Notes under the pieces: model-generated | Seen by the model: the letters and a program-made list of their open reading frames with translations, nothing else | Database searches by the model: none | What the model was told of the DNA's origin: nothing | Position numbers and translations under genes: made by a program | From: CAYRNY01 sp964425755 | GTDB taxonomy: Bacteria; Chloroflexota; Anaerolineae; Aggregatilineales; Aggregatilineaceae | Reading direction: 5' to 3' | NCBI GenBank assembly: GCA_964425755.1 | Contig: CAYRNY010000001.1 | Location: forward strand, 1-64,000 | Length of the DNA: 64,000 bases | Part shown: in pieces, positions 39,541-48,110 of the stretch | How the letters are laid out: the number at the start of each line of letters is the position of its first letter | Numbering within the stretch: position 1 is the first letter of the stretch

Positions 39541-40437
39541 ATGCCATCAGTGAACGTGCGCCTGACCGACGTTTTCACCCGTGCCGAAGTGATCCCGTTC
39601 GATGATGCGTCGCGTTTCGTCTTGTTCAGCGACACGCATCGCGGCGACAACAGTTGGGCCGACGACTTCGGCCCGAACCAGCAACTGTTCTTCTTCGCGC
39701 TGCAGCATTACTTCGACAACGGGTTCACGTACATCGAGGTGGGCGACGGCGATGAACTGTGGGAAAACGCCGACTTCGCCGAGATTCGCTACCAACACAG
39801 CCACGTGTTCTGGCTGATGCAGCAGTTCTACCGCGTGGGCCGGTTGTACATGATCTACGGCAACCACGATATCGAGCGCCAGAACCCCGACACCGTGCGC
39901 AAGACGCTGTATACCTATTACGACGAGCGCAGCGGCACGGTCAAACCGCTGTTCGATGGCATCACCGTGCATGAAGGGCTGGTGCTGCACCACGCGGCGG
40001 CAGGCAGGCGGATTTTCCTGGTGCACGGGCACCAGGCCGACCCGATCAGCGATCGCTGGTGGCGTTTAAGCCGCTTTATGGTGCGGCATTTCTGGCGGCA
40101 CATGCAACTGCTCGGGTTCCGCGACCCGACCAGCCCGGCCAAGAATCACCGCAAGCGCGGCGTGGTCGAGCAACGCCTGATCACCTGGGTGCAGGCCAAC
40201 GCGCAGATGATGATCGCGGGGCACACCCACCGCTCGGTGTTCCCCGACCCGGACGCGCCCCTGTATTTCAACATCGGCAGCGGCGTGCACCCGCGCTGCA
40301 TCACCGGGATCGAGATCGCCGAAGGCGCGATCACGCTCATCAAGTGGTCCATCAGGCCGGACCGCGACGGCGCGCTGTTTGTGGCGCGGGATGTGCTGGT
40401 CGGGCCGCGCCCGCTGCGCGAGCTGTGGGGCGAATAG
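39541..40437 (+). CDS. Metallophosphoesterase
   Basis: 298 residues with the calcineurin-like metal-binding blocks in order: S-D-T-H-R-G-D, V-G-D-G-D-E (in place of GDxxD), Y-G-N-H-D-I-E, L-V-H-G-H-Q-A-D and A-G-H-T-H-R-S. It probably cleaves a phosphomonoester or phosphodiester with two metal ions in the cytoplasm; no signal peptide is present. The middle contains a positively charged helical insert (about residues 160-215) that may bind nucleic acid or membrane; the order of motifs resembles UDP-2,3-diacylglucosamine hydrolase-like proteins but without a clear match. Divergent from dnaE. Confidence 0.85.
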   Translation: MPSVNVRLTDVFTRAEVIPFDDASRFVLFSDTHRGDNSWADDFGPNQQLFFFALQHYFDNGFTYIEVGDGDELWENADFAEIRYQHSHVFWLMQQFYRVGRLYMIYGNHDIERQNPDTVRKTLYTYYDERSGTVKPLFDGITVHEGLVLHHAAAGRRIFLVHGHQADPISDRWWRLSRFMVRHFWRHMQLLGFRDPTSPAKNHRKRGVVEQRLITWVQANAQMMIAGHTHRSVFPDPDAPLYFNIGSGVHPRCITGIEIAEGAITLIKWSIRPDRDGALFVARDVLVGPRPLRELWGE

Positions 40438-40550
40438 CGACCCGGACGCTGTCAGCTTGCCGGGCGTCCCCTGTCAGGCAAGCGTGGCGCAGGTAGGATA
40501 TCATCAAGTCGTGCAGCGTATCACCCGCAGGCGGATGAAGGAAGACGACA

Positions 40551-40931
40551 ATGTCCGAACAACAAGCTGAACGCTACTGGCGGTTCGTGCTGCGGCGGCT
40601 GGCGCAGTACGAAGCCGCGATTCTGATCGTGACGCTGATCCTGTGTGTGCTGGCAGGCTGGACCGCGCCGGACGAGATCGCGATGGGGTTGCTCATCGCC
40701 GGTGTGCTCGTGTTCTCGGTCGGGCCGTTCAGTATGATGGGCGGCTGGAGCAGCACGCGCCGCTGGGATTACCAGTACGTGCAGTCGATGACCGGCGACC
40801 GCGCCGACAAACGCATCGAGCGCCAGCAGGCCGACATCAACCGCAATATGGGCTTGCTGCTGCCCTCGGTGGTGCTGGGCAGCCTGACGATCAGCATTTC
40901 GCTGCTGGTGCAGATGGTATTCGGCGGCTGA
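40551..40931 (+). CDS. Small three-pass membrane protein
   Basis: 126 residues. Hydrophobic segments at about residues 20-37, 42-62 and 100-122 surround a polar loop 'STRRWDYQYVQSMTGDRADKRIERQQADINRN'-like region (highly charged, about 66-98) that should face the cytoplasm. No family recognised. It stands alone on the + strand, 113 bases after the metallophosphoesterase, perhaps co-transcribed. Confidence 0.6.
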   Translation: MSEQQAERYWRFVLRRLAQYEAAILIVTLILCVLAGWTAPDEIAMGLLIAGVLVFSVGPFSMMGGWSSTRRWDYQYVQSMTGDRADKRIERQQADINRNMGLLLPSVVLGSLTISISLLVQMVFGG

Positions 40932-41021
40932 CCTGGCGCTTGAGGGGCGCGGCGCTGTCGCTTGTACGGTCCGCCCGCGCCCCTGCCCTGCCACCAGGAT
41001 CACCTCACGCCTGCGCGTGAC

Positions 41022-42371
41022 CTATTGCGGCGCGCGATGCCGCATCTCCAGCCCTACCGCCGTGCGCGGCAGGAAGCCCGCCCAGTGCGTGTGGTCCTCG
41101 TTAGGCGTGCCATCTTCCGCGACCGAATACACGCCCGCGTTGGCTTCAACGATCAGGTCGAAGTACTGCGCGTAATCCGCAATGCCCTTCAGGTGCAACC
41201 CCAGGAAGCCGGTCACGAAATGCTGGTTGATGTTGTTGATCCGGCGCTCGTCCCATACCGAGTCGGCATAGCGCAGGTACTCGTCGATGTGCAGCCCCGG
41301 TTCGAGCACATCGGGCGGCGGCGGATTCGGGGCGACGTTGTGCCGCGCGTTGAGATACGTCAGCAGGTAGCTGTCGGCGTTCACCGTGCCGTCGTAGATC
41401 GCTCTGACGCCGTTTTCGTACCCCGCGACATCGTCTTCGCTGCCGGACATGAACAACGCCGGGACGGTCAGCCCGGCCAGCCCTTCGGCGTCCCACAGGC
41501 CGCGCTCCATGCCCCAGGGCGCGAACGCGACCACGGCCTTGATACGCTCGTCCTGCGAGGCGATGTAGTCTTCATTGCCGGCGCTGCGCAGTTCCAGCGC
41601 GGTGCTGCCGCCGGATATCGCCGCGAAGAGCTGCACTGCCTGCGCGCTGTAGCCCGCACCCGCCGCGTTCAACGCGCCGTAGCCGCCCATCGAGTACCCG
41701 ACCAGGCCGGTGTTTTCCGCGTCCACCAGCCCCGCCAGGAAGCTGTCACCATCAGCGCCCAGTTGTGCGAACTCGTCCAGCACGAACAGGATATCCAGCG
41801 GGCGATGCAGCAGCGTGCTCGTGAACGCGTCGGCATCGCTGAAGGTCGACTCGGTGTGCGCGATCGCGACAACGATGTACCCCTTCGACGCGAGGTTTTC
41901 GGTGAGGTAGGTCATCATCAGCCGCGAGCCGGGGTACCCGTGCGACACGATCACCAGCGGGTACGGACCACCGCCGGGGTCCGGTTCGGCATCACGCAGC
42001 GCGCGCCCCAGGAACGTGAACGGGATGTTCGGGCGTTCTGGGTTGTTGGCGACGCCCATCACGTCCTGGTACTCGGTGATCGCGCGTTCGCCCTCAGGGA
42101 TGATCGCGGGGTACCATACCTCGACCGTCAGCGGGCGGTCGTACAGCGGCGCTTCGCCGTCAGCGAAGTTCAAGATGTCGATCTGGTCCGGGTTGACCAG
42201 TTCCAGCGTGCGCACGCCAACGCCGTAATCACCGCGCGGCGCAAGCGCCGGGGCGTCCGGCAACAGATCGCCGTAGATGAACGGTTCGTCACCGCCCTGC
42301 GCAAAAGTCGTGCTCGCCATGCCAAGCAGCAGCATGGCAATGATCATCAACGCTACAATTGCTTGCTTCAT
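41022..42371 (-). CDS. Secreted alpha/beta hydrolase (PAF-acetylhydrolase / dienelactone-hydrolase-like)
   Basis: 449 residues with AGGAG before the ATG. A signal peptide (residues 1-25, ending TTFAQ) precedes an alpha/beta hydrolase fold: 'LTVEVWYPA' strand, oxyanion segment V-I-V-S-H-G-Y-P-G-S-R, nucleophile elbow G-Y-S-M-G-G-Y (Ser near residue 227), and later 'PALFMSGSEDDVAGYE' holding the acidic residue and 'NARHNVAPN' a candidate His. The order matches platelet-activating-factor-acetylhydrolase-like esterases. It would hydrolyse an ester outside the cell; the substrate is unknown. Confidence 0.82.
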   Translation of the reverse strand: MKQAIVALMIIAMLLLGMASTTFAQGGDEPFIYGDLLPDAPALAPRGDYGVGVRTLELVNPDQIDILNFADGEAPLYDRPLTVEVWYPAIIPEGERAITEYQDVMGVANNPERPNIPFTFLGRALRDAEPDPGGGPYPLVIVSHGYPGSRLMMTYLTENLASKGYIVVAIAHTESTFSDADAFTSTLLHRPLDILFVLDEFAQLGADGDSFLAGLVDAENTGLVGYSMGGYGALNAAGAGYSAQAVQLFAAISGGSTALELRSAGNEDYIASQDERIKAVVAFAPWGMERGLWDAEGLAGLTVPALFMSGSEDDVAGYENGVRAIYDGTVNADSYLLTYLNARHNVAPNPPPPDVLEPGLHIDEYLRYADSVWDERRINNINQHFVTGFLGLHLKGIADYAQYFDLIVEANAGVYSVAEDGTPNEDHTHWAGFLPRTAVGLEMRHRAPQ

Positions 42372-42687
42372 GGATTCAAAAACTCCTTTTTCTGACGTAA
42401 ATCTAGTTGCGGTGATGTATAGTTGCAGTCATGTCATGGGACGAGGGTAAAACTGGATCAGGACCGACCGATCGCCACTCCTTTCGCCCGGAACCGCCGG
42501 GACACACCACGTCCAGAGCACGCGGCGGGAGACGCTGCGGGGATCGGCTGCCGGTGTCTGTATGCGCGGCCTGACATGGCACCTTACGCATAACATTAGA
42601 TCACGCGCGCCGGCATGTCAACTTTTCCTGTAATCGATTTCACCCCGCGTCACCACGCCCCAGGACCCCCGCCGGTGCAGGCTGCGC
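42372..42687. other. Gene-free region
   Basis: No gene seen. TATACA on the minus strand (42421-42416) may be the -10 of the hydrolase gene. The far end (about 42590-42650) is the 3' side of the oxidase-like gene and shows no clear terminator. Confidence 0.4.
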
Positions 42688-43104
42688 TCAGCGGCCACCC
42701 GGCGGCTTGACGCGCGGCCAGATATACAGCGCGAACGCGCCGACGGCGGCCAGTTCCAGCGCGCGCCCGGCCAGCGTGACGCCAGCGGGCCACGAAAACC
42801 ACGCCGCGCCCGCTACCAGCAGCACCCCCGCGTTGACCAGCCCGAACGCGACCCACGCCAGGGCCGGATTCCCGTAGGGGTGCGGGCGCTGCCAGCGCGG
42901 CAGAATCCAGAACGCGACGCCCATCACGAGCTGCACCGTCCAGCCGATCAGCGTGAACTCAACGTGCAGCGGCCACAGCCGCCAGACCGCAAACCCGACA
43001 TCCAGCGCGATCCCCTTGTGGAAGAGCAGCACGCCGCCAAACGTAAACCCGATCCCCAGGTACAGCAGCGCCGCGCGTACCATCCAGACACTTAAGCGCG
43101 GCAT
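42688..43104 (-). CDS. 4-TM protein like part of heme-copper oxidase subunit I (copy 2)
   Basis: 138 residues, start M-P-R-L-S-V immediately beside the stop of the upstream gene (one base between). Four hydrophobic helices. The second has L-H-V-E-F-T-L-I-G-W and ends at 'GVAFWILPRWQRPHPYGNPALAW', the pattern seen in subunit I of heme-copper and cbb3/NorB-type oxidases where His residues bind heme b. Only one such His is obvious. It is a tandem paralogue of the gene at 43106 and almost certainly made with it. As it lacks the other helices of the oxidase it cannot be a full subunit; electron carrier or heme-binding roles are inferred. Confidence 0.7.
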   Translation of the reverse strand: MPRLSVWMVRAALLYLGIGFTFGGVLLFHKGIALDVGFAVWRLWPLHVEFTLIGWTVQLVMGVAFWILPRWQRPHPYGNPALAWVAFGLVNAGVLLVAGAAWFSWPAGVTLAGRALELAAVGAFALYIWPRVKPPGGR

Positions 43105-43105
43105 C

Positions 43106-43516
43106 TCAGCGCCCCTTGATCCGCGCCCAGGTGTTGACCACGAACAGCCACCCCGCGACCGTCTGCAGCACCGCCGAGAGCGCCAGCATCCAGCCCAGGT
43201 CAACCTCGAACGCCTGCGGTTCGGCTATCAGGCGCAGCAGCAGCCCGACGTTGAGCAGAATCCACGTGATCCAGGCCAGCGCCTCGCTGCCGCGCGGGTT
43301 TTCCTTGGAGAACTTGGGGAACATCCAGTAGCCCACGCCGATGATGATCTGCGTGATCCAGCCCACGACCAGCAGGTGAACATACACCGGGCGCAGCATG
43401 ACCGCCCAGCGCGGCAACTCGATCACCGTTCGCGCCTCCAGCAGCACGCCCGCGACCAGCGCCAGCACGAAATAGACCAGGCCCGCCTTGATGTACCACC
43501 GCGCTACACGAGGCAT
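43106..43516 (-). CDS. 4-TM protein like part of heme-copper oxidase subunit I (copy 1)
   Basis: 136 residues. It begins M-P-R-V-A-R-W and shares with its neighbour the layout helix / 'VHLLVVGWITQIIIGVGYWMFPK' (His at the start of helix 2) / N-P-R-G-S-E-A-L-A-W / helix / helix / 'WARIKGR'. The two genes are tandem duplicates translated one after the other. Similar short COG3278-like proteins occur near copper or nitrogen-oxide genes in other bacteria; here no such gene lies next to them. Confidence 0.7.
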   Translation of the reverse strand: MPRVARWYIKAGLVYFVLALVAGVLLEARTVIELPRWAVMLRPVYVHLLVVGWITQIIIGVGYWMFPKFSKENPRGSEALAWITWILLNVGLLLRLIAEPQAFEVDLGWMLALSAVLQTVAGWLFVVNTWARIKGR

Positions 43517-43596
43517 ACGCCCCCTCGTGTTTTGTTCATACGACGCTCCTTATTGTTGGCTGCAATGTCCGTGCCGGGGGAAACAGTGCCGCGACG

Positions 43597-45123
43597 TTAC
43601 TCCACCTGCACGGTGATGAACTCCCAACTCAGCGTGTGCGACCACGCGCCATCGTCTGCTTCGACCGCGATCTGCACCTTGAGCGGGTGCGTGCCGGGGT
43701 CGCGCAGGCCGAACACGGCATAAGGCAGGAACAGGTCAAGCGCGGCATCCCCGGTATAGCTGGTCTGCGGGCAGCACGGCGTGATCGGTTCGGCCACGCG
43801 CAACACGCCCGACGCGTCGCGGTACTGCGTGGGTGCGCCGGGGTTGCGCAGCGGCACGGACGCGAGATCGTCGCGGTACACGCGTGCGACAAGGTGCGCC
43901 GCCCGTCCCTGCCAGCCGCTGACCACAAACGACACGCGGAACGCGATCCCGGGGTTGCCGTCGACCACCACGCCGTGCTGCGACGCGACCGACTTCAGGT
44001 CGACACGCGTCACGCCCGCAGCGGCACTGTCCGGCGCGGCGTCCGGGGGGGACGCCTGCGCCGTGGGACCGTCGTCCAGCGCCATCAGCGCGACCTGTGC
44101 CGGGCGAATTCCCCCCAGCCGCCCGCCGGTGAGAGTCTCCGCTTCGACGAACGTCGGAATCCCGACGAACTGCCCGTTGCCGTCAACGGCCAACCCGCCG
44201 CTGTTCCCCGGCGCGATCTCGGCGTCGGTCAGGTACCACACCGGGAGCCGCTGCCCTGCGAGAATGCCGTTTTCCACCGACACGATGCTGCCCGTTGTCA
44301 CGACCAGATGGTCGTTGCCGATGCCCGGGTAGCCAAAGATATACACCGGGTCGCCACGAAACACGTCGTCCGCGTCCAGCACCGCCGGGATGTACGGCAG
44401 ATCGAGCGCGGTGGCGTCGACCGGCCTGCCGTCAATGGTCGTGCGAATCGCGATCATCGCCACGTCGATCCGGTCGTCACGCTGCACGATCTCGCCCAGG
44501 TAGCGGTACTCCGGCGGGTCGTTGAGATCGTCCAACAGCCCCACCGCGACGGTCCGCGCGCCTTCGATGACGTGCGCGTTCGTGATGATCAACCCGTCCG
44601 GGGTGACAATCGTGCCGGTCCCGGTCGCCGCCACGCGGCTGCCGCGCACGTTACCCAGCAGCACGACGCTGCGCGCAAGCGCCGCGATCTCGTAGCGATC
44701 GAGCGTCCCGTCCTGGTCGATCACGTCCAGGCCGGGCGGGGCATCCGGCGCGGCCTGCGGGGCCATCGTCGGCGCGGCGGCGGTGGGCGGCGCAGCAGGG
44801 CACGGCTCAAGCCCAAACATGACCGTCCAGCCCGGCATGCCGGCCTTCAAACGCACCGGCACCCAGGTGTACCCGTCGGCGTGTACGCCGCGCGAAAGAT
44901 CGGCGACGAACCGCTGGCCGGGTTGTTGCGTGGTAAGCACCGCGTATGCCAAGCCGGGGCCGCTGCGGACGTTCTGCGCTGGTCCAGGGCCGACCTGCAC
45001 GCACGTCCATTCCGCTGCATTGCCTTGCGCGGCGACCTGCGACACCGGCAGCGCGACCAGCGCCCCAACGATTCCCGCCACCACACTGATAACTACGATC
45101 CACCGCTTCATCTGCCACACCAT
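43597..45123 (-). CDS. Exported trypsin-like serine protease with SH3-like N-terminal domain
   Basis: About 508 residues. Start is uncertain among GTG 45135, ATG 45123 and ATG 45111; GGTGA fits 45123. After a signal peptide (ending QVAAQ) comes an SH3b-like part with N-V-R-S-G-P-G-L-A-Y. The protease domain has I-I-T-N-A-H-V-I (His), 'DRIDVAMIAI' (Asp) and A-P-G-N-S-G-G-L (Ser), as in DegP/HtrA and glutamyl endopeptidases. There is no PDZ domain; instead a beta-rich C-terminal domain of about 140 residues with a Cys-Cys pair (T-P-C-C-P-Q) follows a low-complexity link. Likely an extracellular or cell-surface protease. Confidence 0.85.
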   Translation of the reverse strand: MVWQMKRWIVVISVVAGIVGALVALPVSQVAAQGNAAEWTCVQVGPGPAQNVRSGPGLAYAVLTTQQPGQRFVADLSRGVHADGYTWVPVRLKAGMPGWTVMFGLEPCPAAPPTAAAPTMAPQAAPDAPPGLDVIDQDGTLDRYEIAALARSVVLLGNVRGSRVAATGTGTIVTPDGLIITNAHVIEGARTVAVGLLDDLNDPPEYRYLGEIVQRDDRIDVAMIAIRTTIDGRPVDATALDLPYIPAVLDADDVFRGDPVYIFGYPGIGNDHLVVTTGSIVSVENGILAGQRLPVWYLTDAEIAPGNSGGLAVDGNGQFVGIPTFVEAETLTGGRLGGIRPAQVALMALDDGPTAQASPPDAAPDSAAAGVTRVDLKSVASQHGVVVDGNPGIAFRVSFVVSGWQGRAAHLVARVYRDDLASVPLRNPGAPTQYRDASGVLRVAEPITPCCPQTSYTGDAALDLFLPYAVFGLRDPGTHPLKVQIAVEADDGAWSHTLSWEFITVQVE

Positions 45124-45232
45124 CCCGTGCTTCACCGTTCCGCAACGCGAGCCGTTAACCTAACACTACAGCAAAATGCAGACGGGTGGCAACTGGCACC
45201 CGGATCGCCGCGCTCCCGGTGGCGAAGGGCGA

Positions 45233-45449
45233 TTGCATCAAAATCCTAACGTTATCCAACGCGGCCTACCCAGGCGCGGATGGTTCCCAAAGCTTGCTTG
45301 CCAGTGCGCTTTTTCGCTCAGAGCCTCACCCCCTAAATAGTTGAGCGAAGCGAAACGGGGGTGAGGTGCCGCCGTCCACCGGCTGGGACGCTGTCCCGCG
45401 TCCCAGCACACGCCCCGGTTTGGTGCGATTGCCCTACCCGGTGGCGCGG
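45233..45449 (+). repeat. 217-bp intergenic repeat, copy 1, with pseudoknot potential
   Basis: Matches 47822-48038 over the same length and orientation; in the first 150 bases most positions agree by eye. Two interleaved helices are possible: TTCGCTCA (45313-45320) with TGAGCGAA (45342-45349), and CCTCACCCCC (45324-45333) with GGGGGTGAGG (45357-45366), giving an H-type pseudoknot. The rest of the 45124-45524 gap holds only the -10 element at 45478. Confidence 0.85.
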
Positions 45450-45477
45450 TTGAATTTCATTTGTGCAAAGGTTGGAT

Positions 45478-45483
45478 TATACT
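45478..45483 (+). promoter_or_regulatory. -10 element for the gene at 45525
   Basis: TATACT 41 bases before the ATG, just after repeat copy 1. The -35 region (TTTCAT) is poor. Confidence 0.4.
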
Positions 45484-45524
45484 AACCATTGGAAGCTTCA
45501 CCAGGGATATAAGGAGTGATGGCG

Positions 45525-46478
45525 ATGCGCACTGGAAACCGGATCACGCTGCGACGTGTGCTACTGTTTGCGTGGATCGTGCTGGCGCTGCTGATCGTCG
45601 CGCCTGTGCTGGCCCAGGATGGCGGCGAGGGGACGCCCTTAGGAGAGGGCGGCACACAGAACGAAGACCCGACCCCCGCAGCGGACAACCCCGAAAACCT
45701 GACCGAAGTGGCGGTCGAACTCGCGCCGCTGCTGCTGGGCGCGGCCCTGATCGAGCGCATGCTGGAATACATCTTCACGCTGGCCGAGGTTTCGCTGTTG
45801 CGTGCTCGCCGCGTCATGCGCACATTCTTCGAGTGGGTCAACGGCACGGTGATGGTGGACGCCCGCGAGATCTACGCACAGTACGAACGGCTGCGCGAGG
45901 CGCTGCTCAAACACCACACCGGCCTCATCAACAAGGCCGCGCCCAAGAATCCCGATTCCGCCGACCCGGATGACTGGCCCTTCGAGCAGGTGATGGAGCA
46001 GTTCGAGCTGTACAGCACGAAGGTCGCGCAGCTTGAAGAGTGGCTTGACACGACCACCAGCTCCCAGGCCTACATCAACCGGCGTAAGAACGTGGCCTCG
46101 GTGCTGGGAATCATCTTCGGGCTGGCGCTGGCGGCGATCACCAGCATCCGGCTGTTCCAGCCGCTGGGGTTCGGGTTTGAGGGCATGCCGGGAGACGCGT
46201 TCGATATCGTCGACCTGTTCGCGGCGGGCGTGCTGATGGGCCTGGGCACGGATTACGTGCACCAGATCATCAGCGTGGTGACCAAAGGCCAGCGCTACCT
46301 GAGCGCGGCATCCGGGCGACAGGCCCCGCGCACTGTGCAGATCGATATGGGCCAGGCGAAGCGTGATTTCGGGGCGCAGTTGAGCCAGACCGACACGGCA
46401 CTGGACCAGCGCTTCCAGGCGCTGGAGAACGCGCTCGGCAAGCTCGGTGTCGAAGTCGAGGAACCGCCGTCCACTTGA
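45525..46478 (+). CDS. Exported/membrane protein with coiled-coil tail
   Basis: The ATG at 45525 is 8 bases after AAGGAG; in-frame starts at 45516 and 45519 overlap that site. The 317-residue product has a signal-like first helix (residues 13-30, ending PVLAQ), a Glu/Pro-rich stretch, a hydrophobic helix with 'LLLGAALIERMLEYIF', a charged helical region (about 85-175), two more membrane helices (about 190-210 and 228-250) and a Gln-rich C-terminal helix that looks like a coiled coil. No family recognised. Its pair with an M23-like protein 18 bases downstream suggests a shared envelope role. Confidence 0.6.
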   Translation: MRTGNRITLRRVLLFAWIVLALLIVAPVLAQDGGEGTPLGEGGTQNEDPTPAADNPENLTEVAVELAPLLLGAALIERMLEYIFTLAEVSLLRARRVMRTFFEWVNGTVMVDAREIYAQYERLREALLKHHTGLINKAAPKNPDSADPDDWPFEQVMEQFELYSTKVAQLEEWLDTTTSSQAYINRRKNVASVLGIIFGLALAAITSIRLFQPLGFGFEGMPGDAFDIVDLFAAGVLMGLGTDYVHQIISVVTKGQRYLSAASGRQAPRTVQIDMGQAKRDFGAQLSQTDTALDQRFQALENALGKLGVEVEEPPST

Positions 46479-46496
46479 AGAGCGACGCAGCGGGCG

Positions 46497-47759
46497 ATGC
46501 CGATCCCGCTCAATGATGTAAGCGTGACCGTGCGCCCTGAAGGAGCGGAGGTGTACGCGATGCCGGAGGCTGACGCGGCCCGGCTGGGCGCGCTCGCCCC
46601 AGCGGCGCGCGTCACGGTGCAGGGAGTGCTGTTTGGGGATCGCGCCTGGCTGCGCGTGCCCTGGCCGCCCGCCACCGGCGAGGACAGCGCCTGGATCGCG
46701 AGTGACGACACGGACTTTGCACGCTCGCGGGCGTATGAGGCCGTGGTCGATGCGTGGTTCGAGGCTGGCGACGTGCTGCAGGTGCGGCGCAAGCTGGCGC
46801 AGGACTTGCTGCGGCTGCGCAAGGCACCCGCCGGGCAGATCGCGCACGCCGCAACCCTGGAAGGCGACGAACTCCACGCGCTGGAAGACACGCTCACGCG
46901 CAGCACGGTGATCGCGGGCTACCGCGATTTCTGGCGGCTGAGCGAGCAGCTTGGCCTGCCGGAGCCCTTCGAGCGGCTGCCGGTACAGATCGTGCCCCCG
47001 GCGGCGATCGCGCAGATGGTGGTGGACGGCTTCGGGCCGACGACGCGCGCGGCCCAAAGCGGCGATGTGCACTACGCCGAGACGCGCGGCATGTCCCCCG
47101 GCCTGGAGTACACCGTGCCGGAAGGCTCGCCGCTGATCGCGGTGGCGGACGGCGTGATCGTGGACTTCCCGTTCCTGGAGCACCCGGCGGCGCGCTCGCT
47201 GGCGCTGCGCCCGTACCTGCCGCCCCGCTTTGTGGATGCGCGCGGCAGGCGCATGCTCTCGAACGTGCTGGTTGCTTACGGGCACCTGATGGGCGACCCA
47301 CCCGGCGACCTAGTACAGGTGGGCGACGAAGTCCGCGCCGGGCAGGTGATCGGGACGTCCGGCTGGCCGATCTACGAGCGCAGCGACGGCAGCGTCGGCG
47401 TGCAGGGCAATAACGCGCATTTGCAGCTTGAAGTACACCTGATCACAGACGGCGCGGAGCCCTTCGGGGACGAGATGCCGCTTAACCCGCTGCTGTTCTG
47501 GTCACCCCGGCTGGTGGCGCTCCAGGCGCGGCTGGCCGCACAGATCGAGCGCCCGCCTTACCCGCGCGATCACCCGCTTTACGGGCGATTGGGCTTCTTC
47601 ACGCTGGGCGGCTTCCGCACCGATCTACCCGGCAGCGTGTGGGACCACACCCCCACGCCGGAGCAGCCCTGGCCGGAAGGCGTCTACACGCTCGATGCGC
47701 TGGTGGCGTGGTTGCGGACGCTGCCGCCGTACCCGCTGGACGGCACGAGCGACGTCTGA
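46497..47759 (+). CDS. M23-like (lysostaphin-fold) protein with SH3-like N-terminus
   Basis: 420 residues. Residues 1-75 look SH3-like ('RPEGAEVYAMPEAD', 'WLRVPWPPATGEDSAWI'), then a helical segment, then from about residue 195 an M23 pattern: 'GLEYTVPEGSPLIAVADGVIVD', 'VLVAYGHLM' and N-A-H-L-Q-L-E-V-H-L. Typical M23 enzymes use H-x(n)-D with later H-x-H zinc ligands; here the first motif is G-D-V-H-Y-A-E and the last is H-L-Q-L-E-V-H, so ligands differ or are lost. There is no signal peptide. It may be a non-canonical endopeptidase or a carbohydrate/peptidoglycan-binding relative. Confidence 0.65.
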   Translation: MPIPLNDVSVTVRPEGAEVYAMPEADAARLGALAPAARVTVQGVLFGDRAWLRVPWPPATGEDSAWIASDDTDFARSRAYEAVVDAWFEAGDVLQVRRKLAQDLLRLRKAPAGQIAHAATLEGDELHALEDTLTRSTVIAGYRDFWRLSEQLGLPEPFERLPVQIVPPAAIAQMVVDGFGPTTRAAQSGDVHYAETRGMSPGLEYTVPEGSPLIAVADGVIVDFPFLEHPAARSLALRPYLPPRFVDARGRRMLSNVLVAYGHLMGDPPGDLVQVGDEVRAGQVIGTSGWPIYERSDGSVGVQGNNAHLQLEVHLITDGAEPFGDEMPLNPLLFWSPRLVALQARLAAQIERPPYPRDHPLYGRLGFFTLGGFRTDLPGSVWDHTPTPEQPWPEGVYTLDALVAWLRTLPPYPLDGTSDV

Positions 47760-47768
47760 GCGATGCAG

Positions 47769-47793
47769 GGGCGGACACACAGAAGGTCCGCCC
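47769..47793 (+). terminator. Hairpin after the M23-like gene
   Basis: GGGCGGAC (47769-47776) pairs perfectly with GTCCGCCC (47786-47793), 10 bases after the stop; no T-run follows. Confidence 0.45.
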
Positions 47794-47821
47794 GAACGTT
47801 TCGAACGGTCGCTCAGGGCTG

Positions 47822-48038
47822 TTGCATCAAGCGCCTGACGTTACCCGGCGCGGCCTATCCAGGCGCGGATGGTTCCAGTACCTTGCTTGCTAGTGCGCTT
47901 TTCGCTCAGAACCTCACCCCCTGACCAGTTGAGCGATGCGAAACGGGGGTGAGGTGCCACCGCCACCGGCTGGGATGCTCCCCGCGTGCTGGCATCATTT
48001 CCCCTCGTTTGTTGCGTTTGCCCTAGCCTCCGGCGCGG
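47822..48038 (+). repeat. 217-bp intergenic repeat, copy 2
   Basis: Same orientation and length as 45233-45449. Helix arms are kept: CGCTCA (within 47901-47908) with TGAGCG (47930-47935), and CCTCACCCCC (47912-47921) with GGGGGTGAGG (47945-47954). One outer pair of the first helix is lost (A to T). It fills most of the gap between the M23-like gene and the PadR promoter. Confidence 0.85.
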
Positions 48039-48044
48039 CTGCTA

Positions 48045-48083
48045 TTGACGCCCTGCTTGAATTGAAGTATATTGAATTCAATA
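48045..48083 (+). promoter_or_regulatory. PadR gene promoter with overlapping palindromic operator
   Basis: TTGACG (48045-48050), a 17-base spacer and TATATT (48068-48073). A perfect 14-bp palindrome TATTGAATTCAATA (48070-48083) overlaps the -10, a classic place for an autorepressor to bind. Confidence 0.65.
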
Positions 48084-48110
48084 ATATCGAACACAACAAC
48101 AGGAGACCCC

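Noticed and set aside
45324..45366. Repeat hairpin as a plain terminator
   Set aside because: The helix has no T-run, copy 1 lies upstream of its nearest co-oriented gene, and both copies keep the interleaved second helix.
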